Source of the DNA: Bacteroidales bacterium
Lineage (GTDB): Bacteria > Bacteroidota > Bacteroidia > Bacteroidales > UBA12077
Direction: 5' to 3'
Assembly (NCBI GenBank): GCA_013138975.1
Contig: WTBR01000041.1
Coordinates: 1 to 64,000 of the forward strand
DNA length: 64,000 nucleotides
This document shows, one piece after another, positions 44,913-53,805 of the stretch. Within the stretch, counting starts at the first letter, position 1. Every line of letters begins with the position of its first letter. Below the pieces are notes generated by a model. It saw only the letters and a program-made list of their open reading frames with translations, was not told where the DNA came from and made no database searches. The translations under genes and the position numbers were made by a program.

Positions 44913-46196
44913 ATGAACAACAAAAATACAAAACTTAGACCTAAAAATATAACAAGATTATTTTTGGGCATAATTTCTATTTTTATTTTAATAATAACAT
45001 ATTCTTGTGAAAATGAAACAAGTTCTCTTGGAAAAGAACTATTACCACAAAGTGATAAAATAAATTATAATTACGACACAAGCTTTACTTTTACAGGTCA
45101 TGTTTTTGAAGGTGAACCGATATACACGTCAGATTTAACCAATTATTCTCTAGGAATATTAAATGATGATTATTTTGGAAATTTTAAAGGTGAATATGTC
45201 GGACAATTTCTCCCCTTTATTTACGACGACACTATTGTTTATTATTCTATTGACTCTGCAAATCTATATTTAGATATTGATTCAATTTATGGAGATGCTC
45301 TAAATAATATTTCATTTAATTTGTTTGAATTAATTACTGAAATTGATGATGATGGTGAGTATATGTCAAATACAGACATAAGCACTTATTATGACCCTGT
45401 ATTTAAAATAAGTTCTAATAGCTCATTTTGTGGAGACACATTGGTGAAAATTCCATTAGTTTACGACTTTATTAATAAATTAACCTCTGTTGACACTTCT
45501 GTTTATACAGATATGGAATCCTTTACATCAGTTTTTAATGGGATAGCAATAATTCCAGAGGCTTCCGATCCTTCTGGAGGTGTTTTATTTACGAACATGG
45601 CATCATCCGACACAAAAATAGTTTTATATTATAATGATTCCTTAATGTATACATATAAACTGCCTACTGGAGCAGATTATTCTAAAGGTAATGGATTTGC
45701 AAAATATACTTACGACTACAGTTCATCAATTGCTAATGATTATTTAACAAATCCCGAATCTGAAAATGATGATTTATTGTTTCTTCAAGGGATTAATGGA
45801 ATTTCTACTAAAATTTCTCTTTCAAATATTAATTCGTGGCTACAAGATGATTCTACTTATTCAATTTTAAATGCAGAGTTAATAATTCCTGTATTTAAAG
45901 ATGATAATTTTGAGCTATTTTATCCACCAAAGAGCTTATTTCTAGATTATAATGAAAATGATTCTACATTAATTAATATTCAAGATTCTGAAGAAAAAAT
46001 TTTTGATGGTTATTACAATGAAGAAAAAGGATATTACCGTTTCTTTATTTCAAAACATTTAACAAAAATTCTTAACGGAAATGTAGAAGACCCTTCATTA
46101 TACTTAAATATCTTTTACAAATCTTATTTCCCCCACAGGGTTATCTTTCAATCAAGTGAAAATATAAAACTTAACGTTACATATACAAAACATTAA
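44913..46196 (+). CDS. DUF4270-family lipoprotein
   Basis: Start taken at 44913, 7 bp after the previous stop. It gives MNNKNTKLRPKNITRLFLG, then a hydrophobic segment and the lipobox ITYSC with Cys32. The frame stays open upstream to 44841, but that part overlaps the preceding gene. The mature part (ETSSLGKELLPQSDKINYNYDTSF) is the typical opening of DUF4270, a family of Bacteroidota outer-membrane lipoproteins of unknown function. It lies between the short GT5 gene and glmS (6-bp gap). Confidence 0.85.
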   Translation: MNNKNTKLRPKNITRLFLGIISIFILIITYSCENETSSLGKELLPQSDKINYNYDTSFTFTGHVFEGEPIYTSDLTNYSLGILNDDYFGNFKGEYVGQFLPFIYDDTIVYYSIDSANLYLDIDSIYGDALNNISFNLFELITEIDDDGEYMSNTDISTYYDPVFKISSNSSFCGDTLVKIPLVYDFINKLTSVDTSVYTDMESFTSVFNGIAIIPEASDPSGGVLFTNMASSDTKIVLYYNDSLMYTYKLPTGADYSKGNGFAKYTYDYSSSIANDYLTNPESENDDLLFLQGINGISTKISLSNINSWLQDDSTYSILNAELIIPVFKDDNFELFYPPKSLFLDYNENDSTLINIQDSEEKIFDGYYNEEKGYYRFFISKHLTKILNGNVEDPSLYLNIFYKSYFPHRVIFQSSENIKLNVTYTKH

Positions 46197-46202
46197 TTAT
46201 AC

Positions 46203-48038
46203 ATGTGTGGAATTGTTGGATATATAGGTAATAAGCAGGCTTATCCTATTCTAATAAACGGTTTAAAACGACTTGAATATAGAGGTTATGATTCTGCAGG
46301 AATCTCATTATTAAATAATCAAATCAAGGTTTTTAAGAAAAAAGGGAAAGTGTCTGATTTAGAAGAATATGTTTCTAATGAAGATGTTTCCGGAAATATA
46401 GGTATTGGACATACTCGATGGGCTACACATGGAGAACCTAATGACATTAATTCCCATCCTCATACTTCAATGAATGGAAAGTTTGTTCTTATACACAATG
46501 GAATAATTGAGAATTATAGTAGACTTAAAGAAAAATTAATTGACAGAGGTTATACTTTTCAGACAGAAACTGATACTGAAGTTTTGGTAAACCTTATTGA
46601 ATATGTTTATTTAAAAGGAAAAGTAAGTGCTGAAATAGCTGTTAGATTAGCTTTATCAAAAGTAATTGGAGCATATGGATTAGCTATAATGTGCAAAGAT
46701 GAGCCAGACAAATTAATTGCTGCAAGAAAAGGGAGTCCTTTAGTTATTGGTGTAGGTGAAGGAGAGTATTTTATTGCCTCGGATGCTACCCCAATAGTTG
46801 AATATACAAAAAGTGTTATATATCTTAATGATGATGATGTAGCCATTTTAGGAAAAGACGGACTTACGCTTAAAACTTTAAAAAATGACAAACTAACTCC
46901 CAATGTTCAGCAAGTTGATTTGGATATAGGAGAAATTGAAAAAAATGGTTTTGATCATTTCATGCTAAAGGAAATATTTGAACAGCCAAGATCCATATTA
47001 GATACATTTAGAGGAAGAGTTTCTATTGAGAAGAATGAAATACACTTAGGTGGTTTATATCATGTTCTTCCAAAACTTCTAAATGCTAAAAGAATTCTAA
47101 TAATTGGTTGTGGTACGTCTTGGCATGCAGGTTTAGTTGGAGAATACTTAATAGAAGATTTGGCTAGGATTCCTGTGGAGGTTGAATATGCTTCAGAATT
47201 TAGATATCGAAATCCAATTATTAATGAAGATGATGTTGTTATTGCTATAAGTCAAAGCGGTGAGACTGCAGATACATTAGCAGCTATAAAACTAGCTAAG
47301 CAAGCAGGAGCAACTGTAATTGGGATTTGTAACGTAGTAGGTTCAAGTATTCCTAGAGAAACTGATGGTGGTGTTTATACACATGCTGGCCCTGAAATTG
47401 GAGTAGCTTCAACGAAAGCATTTACTGCTCAGGTTACTGTATTAACTATGATGGCAATGATGTTGGGATTTGAAAAGAAACACATTTCTCCAGAAAAATA
47501 TAAAGAACTTATTTCTGAGTTAAATGATATTCCTGCTAAGATTGAAAAAATCCTTACTTATAATGATCATTATTTAAAAATAAGTAATTTATACAAAGAT
47601 GCGACCAACTTCCTTTATCTAGGACGAGGTTATCTTTTCCCTGTGGCATTAGAAGGGGCTCTAAAGTTAAAAGAGATTTCATACATTCATGCGGAAGGTT
47701 ATCCTGCTGCTGAAATGAAACACGGTCCAATTGCATTAATTGATGAAAAAATGCCTATTGTTGTTTTAGCCACAAAGGATAAATCATATGAAAAAATTGT
47801 TAGCAATATTCAAGAAGTAAAAGCAAGAAAAGGAATTGTTATTGCAGTAGTTAGTGAGGGAGACACAGTAATTAGAGATATGGCAGATCATGTTTTAGAA
47901 ATTCCTGAAACACGAGAAGAATTAGCTGCACTTTTAACGGTAGTTCCATTGCAATTATTATCATATCATATTGCTGTTTTAAGGAGTTGTAATGTAGATC
48001 AACCAAGAAACTTAGCTAAGTCTGTTACTGTAGAATAA
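46203..48038 (+). CDS. glmS: Glutamine-fructose-6-phosphate aminotransferase
   Basis: 611 residues, the standard length. Class II glutaminase domain with nucleophile Cys2 (MCGIVGYIGN) and HTRWATHGEP. Two SIS isomerase domains contain IGCGTSWHAG, AISQSGETADT, EGALKLKEISYIHAEG and the C terminus PRNLAKSVTVE. It makes glucosamine-6-phosphate for peptidoglycan and lipopolysaccharide. In some bacteria glmS is preceded by a ribozyme; here the 6-bp gap to DUF4270 leaves no room for one. Confidence 0.97.
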   Translation: MCGIVGYIGNKQAYPILINGLKRLEYRGYDSAGISLLNNQIKVFKKKGKVSDLEEYVSNEDVSGNIGIGHTRWATHGEPNDINSHPHTSMNGKFVLIHNGIIENYSRLKEKLIDRGYTFQTETDTEVLVNLIEYVYLKGKVSAEIAVRLALSKVIGAYGLAIMCKDEPDKLIAARKGSPLVIGVGEGEYFIASDATPIVEYTKSVIYLNDDDVAILGKDGLTLKTLKNDKLTPNVQQVDLDIGEIEKNGFDHFMLKEIFEQPRSILDTFRGRVSIEKNEIHLGGLYHVLPKLLNAKRILIIGCGTSWHAGLVGEYLIEDLARIPVEVEYASEFRYRNPIINEDDVVIAISQSGETADTLAAIKLAKQAGATVIGICNVVGSSIPRETDGGVYTHAGPEIGVASTKAFTAQVTVLTMMAMMLGFEKKHISPEKYKELISELNDIPAKIEKILTYNDHYLKISNLYKDATNFLYLGRGYLFPVALEGALKLKEISYIHAEGYPAAEMKHGPIALIDEKMPIVVLATKDKSYEKIVSNIQEVKARKGIVIAVVSEGDTVIRDMADHVLEIPETREELAALLTVVPLQLLSYHIAVLRSCNVDQPRNLAKSVTVE

Positions 48039-48055
48039 TTACAAAAAAATATACT

Positions 48056-48088
48056 AAAAAAGGAGAGCAAAATTGCTCTCCTTTTTTT
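48056..48088. terminator. Terminator between convergent glmS and rfbB
   Basis: Stem AAAAAGGAGAGCAA / TTGCTCTCCTTTTTTT with a 2-4 nt loop. It is symmetric, so it serves both glmS and the minus-strand rfbB, whose stop codon touches its right edge. Confidence 0.88.
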
Positions 48089-49145
48089 ATCTCTTGGTGT
48101 ATTGTCCTTCGTAATACTTTTCATAGTCGCCACTTAAAATATGCTCTAACCATTCTGAATTAGCCAAATACCAATCCACTGTTTTGTCTAATCCTTCTTC
48201 AAATTGCAAAGATGGCTCCCACCCTAATTCATTTTGAATTTTTGATGAATCAATTGCATATCTTAAATCATGTCCTGCTCGATCTTTAACAAATGTTATT
48301 AACTGCGCAGATTCACCTTCTTTTCGTCCAAGCTTGTTGTCCATAATCTTGCATAATGAATGAATAAGACTAATATTTGTCCATTCATTATTTCCGCCAA
48401 TATTATATGTTTCGCCAATATTCCCTTTATGAAAAACTAAATCAATTGCGTTTGCATGATCTTCAACAAATAACCAATCACGGATATTTTCTCCTTTACC
48501 ATAAATAGGAATTTGCTTCTTTTTCTTAATATTATTTATAGCCAATGGAATCAATTTTTCTGGAAACTGATTTGGGCCATAATTATTTGAGCAATTTGTA
48601 ATAACAACTGGCAATTTAAAGGTGTGAAAATATGCTCTTACTAAATGATCAGAACTTGCCTTTGAAGCTGAATATGGACTACGGGGATCATAAGATGTAT
48701 CCTCAACAAATAAACCCTCATCACCTAAAGAACCATAAACCTCATCGGTTGAAATATGGTAAAATAATTTCCCTTCTAAATTATCATTCCAAATATTGCG
48801 TGCTGCATTTAGTAAATTAACTGTTCCTACAATATTCGTTTTTATAAATTCATTCGGATTAGCAATAGAGCGATCAACATGAGATTCTGCTGCTAAATGA
48901 ACGACCCCATCAAATTGATATTTTTTGAACAATTCAAAAATAAATGTATCATCAACTATATCACCTTTTACAAATTCGTAATTTGGGGCATTCTGTATAT
49001 CAGTTAAGTTTTCAAGATTTCCTGCATAAGTTAACTTATCAAGATTAACTATTTTATAATCAGGATATTTATTCACGAATAATTTTACTACATGTGATCC
49101 TATAAATCCCGCTCCACCAGTTATAAGTATAGTTTTTTTTGCCAT
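48087..49145 (-). CDS. rfbB: dTDP-glucose 4,6-dehydratase
   Basis: 352 residues. NAD-binding TGGAGFIGSHVV at the N terminus, HLAAESHVDRSI, STDEVYGSLG and the catalytic YSASKASSDH (YxxxK) are all typical of RmlB. It makes dTDP-4-keto-6-deoxyglucose, a precursor for rhamnose and other deoxysugars. It is 4 bp downstream of galE on the same strand. Confidence 0.94.
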   Translation of the reverse strand: MAKKTILITGGAGFIGSHVVKLFVNKYPDYKIVNLDKLTYAGNLENLTDIQNAPNYEFVKGDIVDDTFIFELFKKYQFDGVVHLAAESHVDRSIANPNEFIKTNIVGTVNLLNAARNIWNDNLEGKLFYHISTDEVYGSLGDEGLFVEDTSYDPRSPYSASKASSDHLVRAYFHTFKLPVVITNCSNNYGPNQFPEKLIPLAINNIKKKKQIPIYGKGENIRDWLFVEDHANAIDLVFHKGNIGETYNIGGNNEWTNISLIHSLCKIMDNKLGRKEGESAQLITFVKDRAGHDLRYAIDSSKIQNELGWEPSLQFEEGLDKTVDWYLANSEWLEHILSGDYEKYYEGQYTKR

Positions 49146-49149
49146 TTTA

Positions 49150-50178
49150 TTATTTTCTATTTCGTATATATTTCTCCCAGTTCCAAGCTGAAAGTAAAGT
49201 TTCTTCTAAACCTATTCGAGCTTTCCAGCCTAACTCTTCATTTGCGTATTTTGTATCTGCATAAACAGATTCAACATCTCCTGATCGCCTATCTACAATT
49301 TTATAATTTAGTTTTTCACCCGTTACTTTATCAAATGCATTTACAATTTCTAATACAGATGATCCTTTTCCGGTACCTAAATTAAATACTTCTAAATTTG
49401 CTTTAATCTTATTTTCAATCATTCGTTTAATTGAAACAACATGAGCTTTTGCTAAATCAACCACATTTATATAATCGCGAACGGCTGAACCGTCAGAAGT
49501 ATTGTAATCATCCCCAAAAACTTTTAGTTCATCGCGAATACCTATTGCAGTTTGAGTTATAAACGGAACTAAATTATTTGGGACACCTCTTGGCAATTCT
49601 CCTATCAAAGCTGAAGAATGCGCTCCTATGGGATTAAAATATCGTAAAGATATTGCATTTAAATCTGGATTTACTTTAACAGTATCTCTAATAATATCTT
49701 CAGCAATTTGTTTCGTATTACCATAGGGAGAATCGGCTGGTTTAAATGAAGCCTTTTCCGTTACAGGTAATTCATCAGGCTGTCCGTAAACTGTTGCCGA
49801 TGAAGAAAAAACAAAATTCGGAATTTTATAATTTACCATACATTCCAACAAATTAGTTAGGGTTGTAAGGTTATTCTGGTAATACATTAAAGGTTTTTCG
49901 ATTGACTCTCCTACTGCCTTATATGCTGCAAAATGGATTATTGCATCGAGTTTTTTGTAAATTTTGAAAAAATTATCCAATTTTTCTTTATCACAAATAT
50001 CAAATTGCTCAAAATAAGGTCTACGCCCGGTTATTTCAGATATTCCATCTAATACTGATTTCTCAGAATTAGAAAGATTATCGATAATTACAACATCGAA
50101 ACCATTATTCATTAATTCAACTACTGTGTGAGAACCAATATATCCCGTACCTCCTGTAACCAGTATTAATTTATTCAT
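49150..50178 (-). CDS. galE: UDP-glucose 4-epimerase
   Basis: 342 residues. TGGTGYIGSHTVVELMNNG (NAD-binding), IHFAAYKAVGES, FSSSATVYG, catalytic YGNTKQIAED, SLRYFNPIGAH and DGSAVRDYINVVDLAKAH are the classic GalE blocks. It interconverts UDP-glucose and UDP-galactose. It is the first gene of the galE-rfbB pair. Confidence 0.95.
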   Translation of the reverse strand: MNKLILVTGGTGYIGSHTVVELMNNGFDVVIIDNLSNSEKSVLDGISEITGRRPYFEQFDICDKEKLDNFFKIYKKLDAIIHFAAYKAVGESIEKPLMYYQNNLTTLTNLLECMVNYKIPNFVFSSSATVYGQPDELPVTEKASFKPADSPYGNTKQIAEDIIRDTVKVNPDLNAISLRYFNPIGAHSSALIGELPRGVPNNLVPFITQTAIGIRDELKVFGDDYNTSDGSAVRDYINVVDLAKAHVVSIKRMIENKIKANLEVFNLGTGKGSSVLEIVNAFDKVTGEKLNYKIVDRRSGDVESVYADTKYANEELGWKARIGLEETLLSAWNWEKYIRNRK

Positions 50179-50311
50179 ATATACAATTCATATTTAATGG
50201 TTTGCTAATTTAATCATATAATTCTTTAAATAAAGTGCTAAGCTGCTATTTTTATAAAACTCAAAATTAGCAATCCTTATTATTAACTTATATACAAATC
50301 TGCTAAGCCCC

Positions 50312-50465
50312 TAAGTAGAGTCTGTCCATAAAGTCCGATTTTTTCGTTACGCTCATTTCAAAAACAGTCATTTACAATTGTAAACTCCTTGATTTTTGCA
50401 ATTTCGCAAGCCTCAAAATCGAACATTCTGAACAAGACTCTTACTTTATGGACAGACACTAAGTA
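50312..50465. mobile_element. Non-autonomous element M2-like, copy 4, TAAGTA flanks
   Basis: Element 50318-50459 (142 bp) between TAAGTA at 50312-50317 and 50460-50465. It has a perfect 15-bp terminal inverted repeat GTCTGTCCATAAAGT (50320-50334) / ACTTTATGGACAGAC (50443-50457). The interior shares AACAGTCA, TTACAA and GTAAACTCCTTG with copies 1-3, so it is a diverged relative. It does not code. Confidence 0.78.
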
Positions 50466-50733
50466 GTCTTTGTAAGAAAACGCCAAATTACTCACAAGTA
50501 TAAAATTTATACAATTTTGTTCTTGAGCTTCGCATGGTTCTGCGTTACTCTTGTGTTAAAAACAGTTACTTCGACATGCTCAGCACATAGCACTTACAAA
50601 AGTAAACTCCTTGGTTTCCAAAAGTTTTTCGCTATCGCTCAAGAGATCGCTAACGCTAAGTTTGAAAGCCTTGTCTTTGACGTTTTCTTATTAAAGACTT
50701 GAAAAAAGGCTGTTTACTTACAGACACTAAGTA
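50460..50733 (-). mobile_element. Non-autonomous element M2, copy 3 (expanded, inverted), TAAGTA flanks
   Basis: Element 50466-50727 (262 bp) between TAAGTA at 50460-50465 and 50728-50733, sharing the left flank with copy 4. In reverse orientation it carries the M2 blocks (GTTACTCTTGTGTT, CACTTACAAAAGTAAACTCC, GAAAGCCTTGTCTTTGACG) but is about 110 bp longer because of inserted segments. The ends are GTCTTTGTAAGAAAACG and GTTTACTTACAGACAC. Confidence 0.75.
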
Positions 50734-50785
50734 CATTTATATTAATTAATTGATGAAATGTTTATTAATAGTGCTTTCAATGCTA

Positions 50786-50815
50786 TTGGTCGGAACATAA
50801 TTTTCTATATATTTG
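50786..50815 (+). promoter_or_regulatory. Bacteroidota-type promoter of the HU-SPOR gene
   Basis: TTG at 50786-50788, a 19-bp spacer, TATATTTG at 50808-50815. This is a good consensus match, 19 bp before the start codon at 50835. Confidence 0.7.
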
Positions 50816-50834
50816 TTTCAATTTAAAATTCGCA

Positions 50835-51827
50835 TTGAAAATAAAAGATTACATAAAAGAATTATTGTTTACAAATCAAGGAGTTGTAATTCCCGGATTA
50901 GGTGGATTTGTATCTGAATATGAGTCTGCTGCTTTTGATGTTAATGAAAATAGTTTTATTCCTCCCTCAAAGAAAATAACATTTAATCCTAAATATTCTT
51001 ATCACGATAATCTTTTAATTGAGTTTATTTCAGAAAAGGAAAATATCGATAAAGAAAAATCAATAAAAAATCTTGAGGATTTTGTAAAAGATATTAAGAC
51101 AAGATTGATAAAAGGAGAGAAAATTGATTTTCCTGAAATAGGGAGTTTATCTCAAAATGTTAATGAAGAAATCCTTTTTGAACAGGATACAACATCAAAT
51201 TTACTGAGCGATTCATTTGGTTTAACAAGTGTAAAAACAAAACTAATTGTAAATCCGCAAAATAATGTTGCTAAAGCGGTTAAACCTGTCAAACAAAAAA
51301 AATCTTATAAAAAATTAATTTTTATTAGTTCTTCGGCAATTGTATTTTTATGTTTGCTTACTTTAAGTTGGTTTTTAACAGAAGGTTATACAGATTTTAG
51401 CTTAATATCATCAAACGAAAAACCCAATCCTGAGTCAAGTAATAATATTATAATTAATACTCCTGAAAAAAATCTGGATAGTATTGCACAAGCTGATAGT
51501 GTAAAGGCATTAATTAATCAGTCGATTGATGAAAATACAGATAAAAAGGATGCCTTGTTTTATACTGAACCTGAAAAGGAAGCGCCTAAACCAAAATATT
51601 CAGAGTTTCATATTATTGCTGGTAGTTTTAAAAAGATAGAAAATGCTGAAGTATTTTCATCTAAACTTAGAGATAAAGGTTACGAACCCGTAATAATTCG
51701 TTCAGGGGAAAATCTTATTCGAATTGCAATTTTTTCTTACACCGATGAAACCGAGGCTTTAACAAAACTTTATAGTCTGCGTGAAAGCTCAAATATTAAA
51801 TCGGTTTGGATTCTAAAATCCATCTAG
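50835..51827 (+). CDS. HU-like/SPOR-domain membrane protein
   Basis: 330 residues starting at TTG (50835); no ATG or GTG occurs in frame near the conserved start KIKDYIKELLFTNQGVVIPGLGGFV. Residues about 1-130 form the HU-CCDC81-like domain pair. A TM helix follows at about 160-182 (LIFISSSAIVFLCLLTLSW), and residues about 255-330 are a SPOR domain (FHIIAGSFKKIENAEVF, then VRIAIFSY-type strands). SPOR domains bind denuded septal peptidoglycan, so a role in cell division or envelope organisation is likely. It overlaps the convergent HAD gene by 15 bp. Confidence 0.85.
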   Translation: MKIKDYIKELLFTNQGVVIPGLGGFVSEYESAAFDVNENSFIPPSKKITFNPKYSYHDNLLIEFISEKENIDKEKSIKNLEDFVKDIKTRLIKGEKIDFPEIGSLSQNVNEEILFEQDTTSNLLSDSFGLTSVKTKLIVNPQNNVAKAVKPVKQKKSYKKLIFISSSAIVFLCLLTLSWFLTEGYTDFSLISSNEKPNPESSNNIIINTPEKNLDSIAQADSVKALINQSIDENTDKKDALFYTEPEKEAPKPKYSEFHIIAGSFKKIENAEVFSSKLRDKGYEPVIIRSGENLIRIAIFSYTDETEALTKLYSLRESSNIKSVWILKSI

Positions 51828-52436
51828 TAAATTTACAATATCATCTCCTATTGCAATATCAACCAACATTGTTTGTAATCCTGTACTTTTTGCTGATTCT
51901 ATATTTACCTTCAAATCATCAATAAACAAAGTTTCTCCTGGTAATAGTTTACTATCGGATAAAGCAAATTCAAAAATATTAACATCAGGCTTTCGCATTC
52001 CCATTTGAAACGAATAATATGCTTTTACAAATAAACTGTTGAATTCAAATCCATATTGATCAATAAACGCTTGTATATACTGTTTGTAGTGTATAGCGTT
52101 TGTATTACTCAATAAATATATATTATATTTTTTCCCTAGTTCTTTTAATAAATTAATTCGTTCTTTCGGAAAATCAAGTAGCATTTTTCCCCAAGCTTTA
52201 TCGAAACTCTGATCCGCAATCTCACTCTTGACTTGCTTCCTCAACTCATTTCTAAGATAATCCGCATTAATCAAGCCCTTTTCTAATTTATCAAATATGT
52301 CTGTTTGTTTAAATAAAGAATAACTTTTCTCAAAATCATTAAATCCAAGGTTTTTCATTGCCTTTGCAGTAAGTTCCGGATTAATGTTGATAATTACGGC
52401 TCCTAAATCAAATATGATATTTTTAACTTTATTCAT
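51813..52436 (-). CDS. HAD-superfamily hydrolase (YihX-like)
   Basis: 207 residues. Motif I IIFDLGAVIININ (nucleophile Asp; the second Asp is Gly, as often in this subgroup), motif II LLSNTNAIH, a Lys in MGMRKPDVNIFEFAL, and motif IV LFIDDLKVNIESA. An all-helical cap lies between. Relatives are sugar-phosphate or alpha-glucose-1-phosphate phosphatases; the substrate is unknown. The 3' end overlaps the HU-SPOR gene. The neighbouring methylthioribose genes raise the idea of a salvage-linked phosphatase, but it is on the other strand. Confidence 0.85.
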   Translation of the reverse strand: MNKVKNIIFDLGAVIININPELTAKAMKNLGFNDFEKSYSLFKQTDIFDKLEKGLINADYLRNELRKQVKSEIADQSFDKAWGKMLLDFPKERINLLKELGKKYNIYLLSNTNAIHYKQYIQAFIDQYGFEFNSLFVKAYYSFQMGMRKPDVNIFEFALSDSKLLPGETLFIDDLKVNIESAKSTGLQTMLVDIAIGDDIVNLLDGF

Positions 52437-52527
52437 TTATATAGATCTTTTATATTTTGATGCTCAAAATTAAAAAACATTTAAACATTTGCCTATCTTT
52501 CCATACTTTTATCAAAAATTTACATCG

Positions 52528-53625
52528 ATGAACATAAACGGAAAACATTACCATACAATTTGGCTTAAGAAAAATGATCCTAAAACGATTCAAATTATAG
52601 ATCAGCGATTATTGCCTTTTGAATTTAAAACTCAAGATTTAAAAACAATACAAGATGCTTATACTGCAATAAAAGAAATGTGGGTACGTGGTGCTCCTTT
52701 AATTGGCGTTGCAGCTGCTTATGGAATGTATCTTGGGTTCTTAGGTTTAAATGATTCTGAAAACCTGAATCAAGAAATTAAAGATTTAGGGCTATTTTTG
52801 GAATCTTCGAGACCCACGGCTGTTAACTTAAAATTTGCAATTGATTTAGTATTGGAAAAAACTAACGCTGGTAAATCGTTAAGTGATAAAATTCAAATTG
52901 CGCTTGAAACTGCAAATCAGTTAAAGCTTGATGAAATTGAAAACTGCAGATTAATTGGAGAAAACGGATTTCCTTTAATCGAAAAAATTAGTAAAGCTAA
53001 AAAAGGAGATACGGTAAACATTTTAACACATTGTAATGCGGGTTGGCTTGCTTGTGTAGATTATGGGACTGCTACTGCTCCTATTTATCTGGCTCACGAA
53101 AAAGGAATAAAAATTCATGTTTGGGTTGATGAAACCCGGCCACGAAATCAAGGTGCACGTTTAACTGCTTTTGAAATGGATCAGCAAGGAATTCCACATA
53201 CTGTAATTGCAGATAATACCGGTGGTTTATTGATGCAAAAAGGCATGGTGGATATGGTAATTGTTGGTAGTGACAGAACAAGCTCAAACGGAGATGTTGC
53301 TAATAAAATTGGAACATATTTAAAGGCTTTAGCTGCTCATGATAATAAGATTCCATTTTATGCTGCATTACCATTGTCTACAATAGATTGGAATATGAAT
53401 GACGGTATTAATGAAATCCCTATTGAACAGCGTGATGAGGATGAAGTTAAATATGTTGAAGGTTGGAATAATAATCAAATTACTAAAGTTAGGGTAATGC
53501 CTGAAAATAGTCCTGTTTTAAATTACGGATTTGATGTTACTCCTGCGAAATATGTTTCTGCTATTATTACTGAAAATGGTGTTTGTAATGCTAATAAAGA
53601 GGATATTGAGAATTTGAAAAAATAA
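52528..53625 (+). CDS. mtnA: S-methyl-5-thioribose-1-phosphate isomerase
   Basis: Start chosen at 52528 (MNINGKHYHTIWLKKND); the frame also has an ATG at 52489, but its extra residues (MPIFPYFYQKF) are unlike the family. Key features: MWVRGAPLIGVAAAYGMYLG, the catalytic Cys in THCNAGWLACVDYGTA, and the catalytic Asp in VGSDRTSSNGDVANKIGTY. It converts methylthioribose-1-phosphate (or 5-deoxyribose-1-phosphate) to the ribulose form. About 365 residues, normal length. An aldolase and mtnP follow on the same strand. Confidence 0.93.
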   Translation: MNINGKHYHTIWLKKNDPKTIQIIDQRLLPFEFKTQDLKTIQDAYTAIKEMWVRGAPLIGVAAAYGMYLGFLGLNDSENLNQEIKDLGLFLESSRPTAVNLKFAIDLVLEKTNAGKSLSDKIQIALETANQLKLDEIENCRLIGENGFPLIEKISKAKKGDTVNILTHCNAGWLACVDYGTATAPIYLAHEKGIKIHVWVDETRPRNQGARLTAFEMDQQGIPHTVIADNTGGLLMQKGMVDMVIVGSDRTSSNGDVANKIGTYLKALAAHDNKIPFYAALPLSTIDWNMNDGINEIPIEQRDEDEVKYVEGWNNNQITKVRVMPENSPVLNYGFDVTPAKYVSAIITENGVCNANKEDIENLKK

Positions 53626-53805
53626 TACAAAGGAGGGTGTCTAAAAATTTCCTTTTTGTCATTACTCACTTCGTTCGTGAGAATAGTTCCCTTTAAAAAA
53701 GGAATCTCTTAATTTAATTATAAATAATGAATTACGAGATCCCTAATCAAGTTGGGGATGACATGTTACAAATTTTTGAACAGCTAACTAAAGTACATTT
53801 TAAGA
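53626..53805. repeat. Inverted-repeat element between mtnA and the aldolase gene
   Basis: GTGTCTAAAAATTT (from 53637) and AAATTTTTGAACAGC (to about 53784) form degenerate inverted ends. They enclose CACTTCGTTCGTGAG and CCCTTTAAAAAAGG stems. The start GGAGGGTGTCYAAAAA is shared with the element at 61774. It may act as an attenuator between mtnA and the next gene. Confidence 0.5.

Larger units (their letters stand above)
50179..50834. other. Gene-free stretch filled by two tandem mobile elements
   Basis: 656 bases. Two elements of the M2 type fill 50312-50733; the promoter of the HU-SPOR gene is at 50786-50815. A 61-codon plus-strand frame inside the elements is not a gene. Confidence 0.75.

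Noticed and set aside
46190..46205. A glmS ribozyme upstream of glmS
   Set aside because: Only 6 bp separate DUF4270 and glmS, so there is no space for the ribozyme.
50517..50702. A 61-codon plus-strand frame
   Set aside because: It lies inside a non-coding mobile element.
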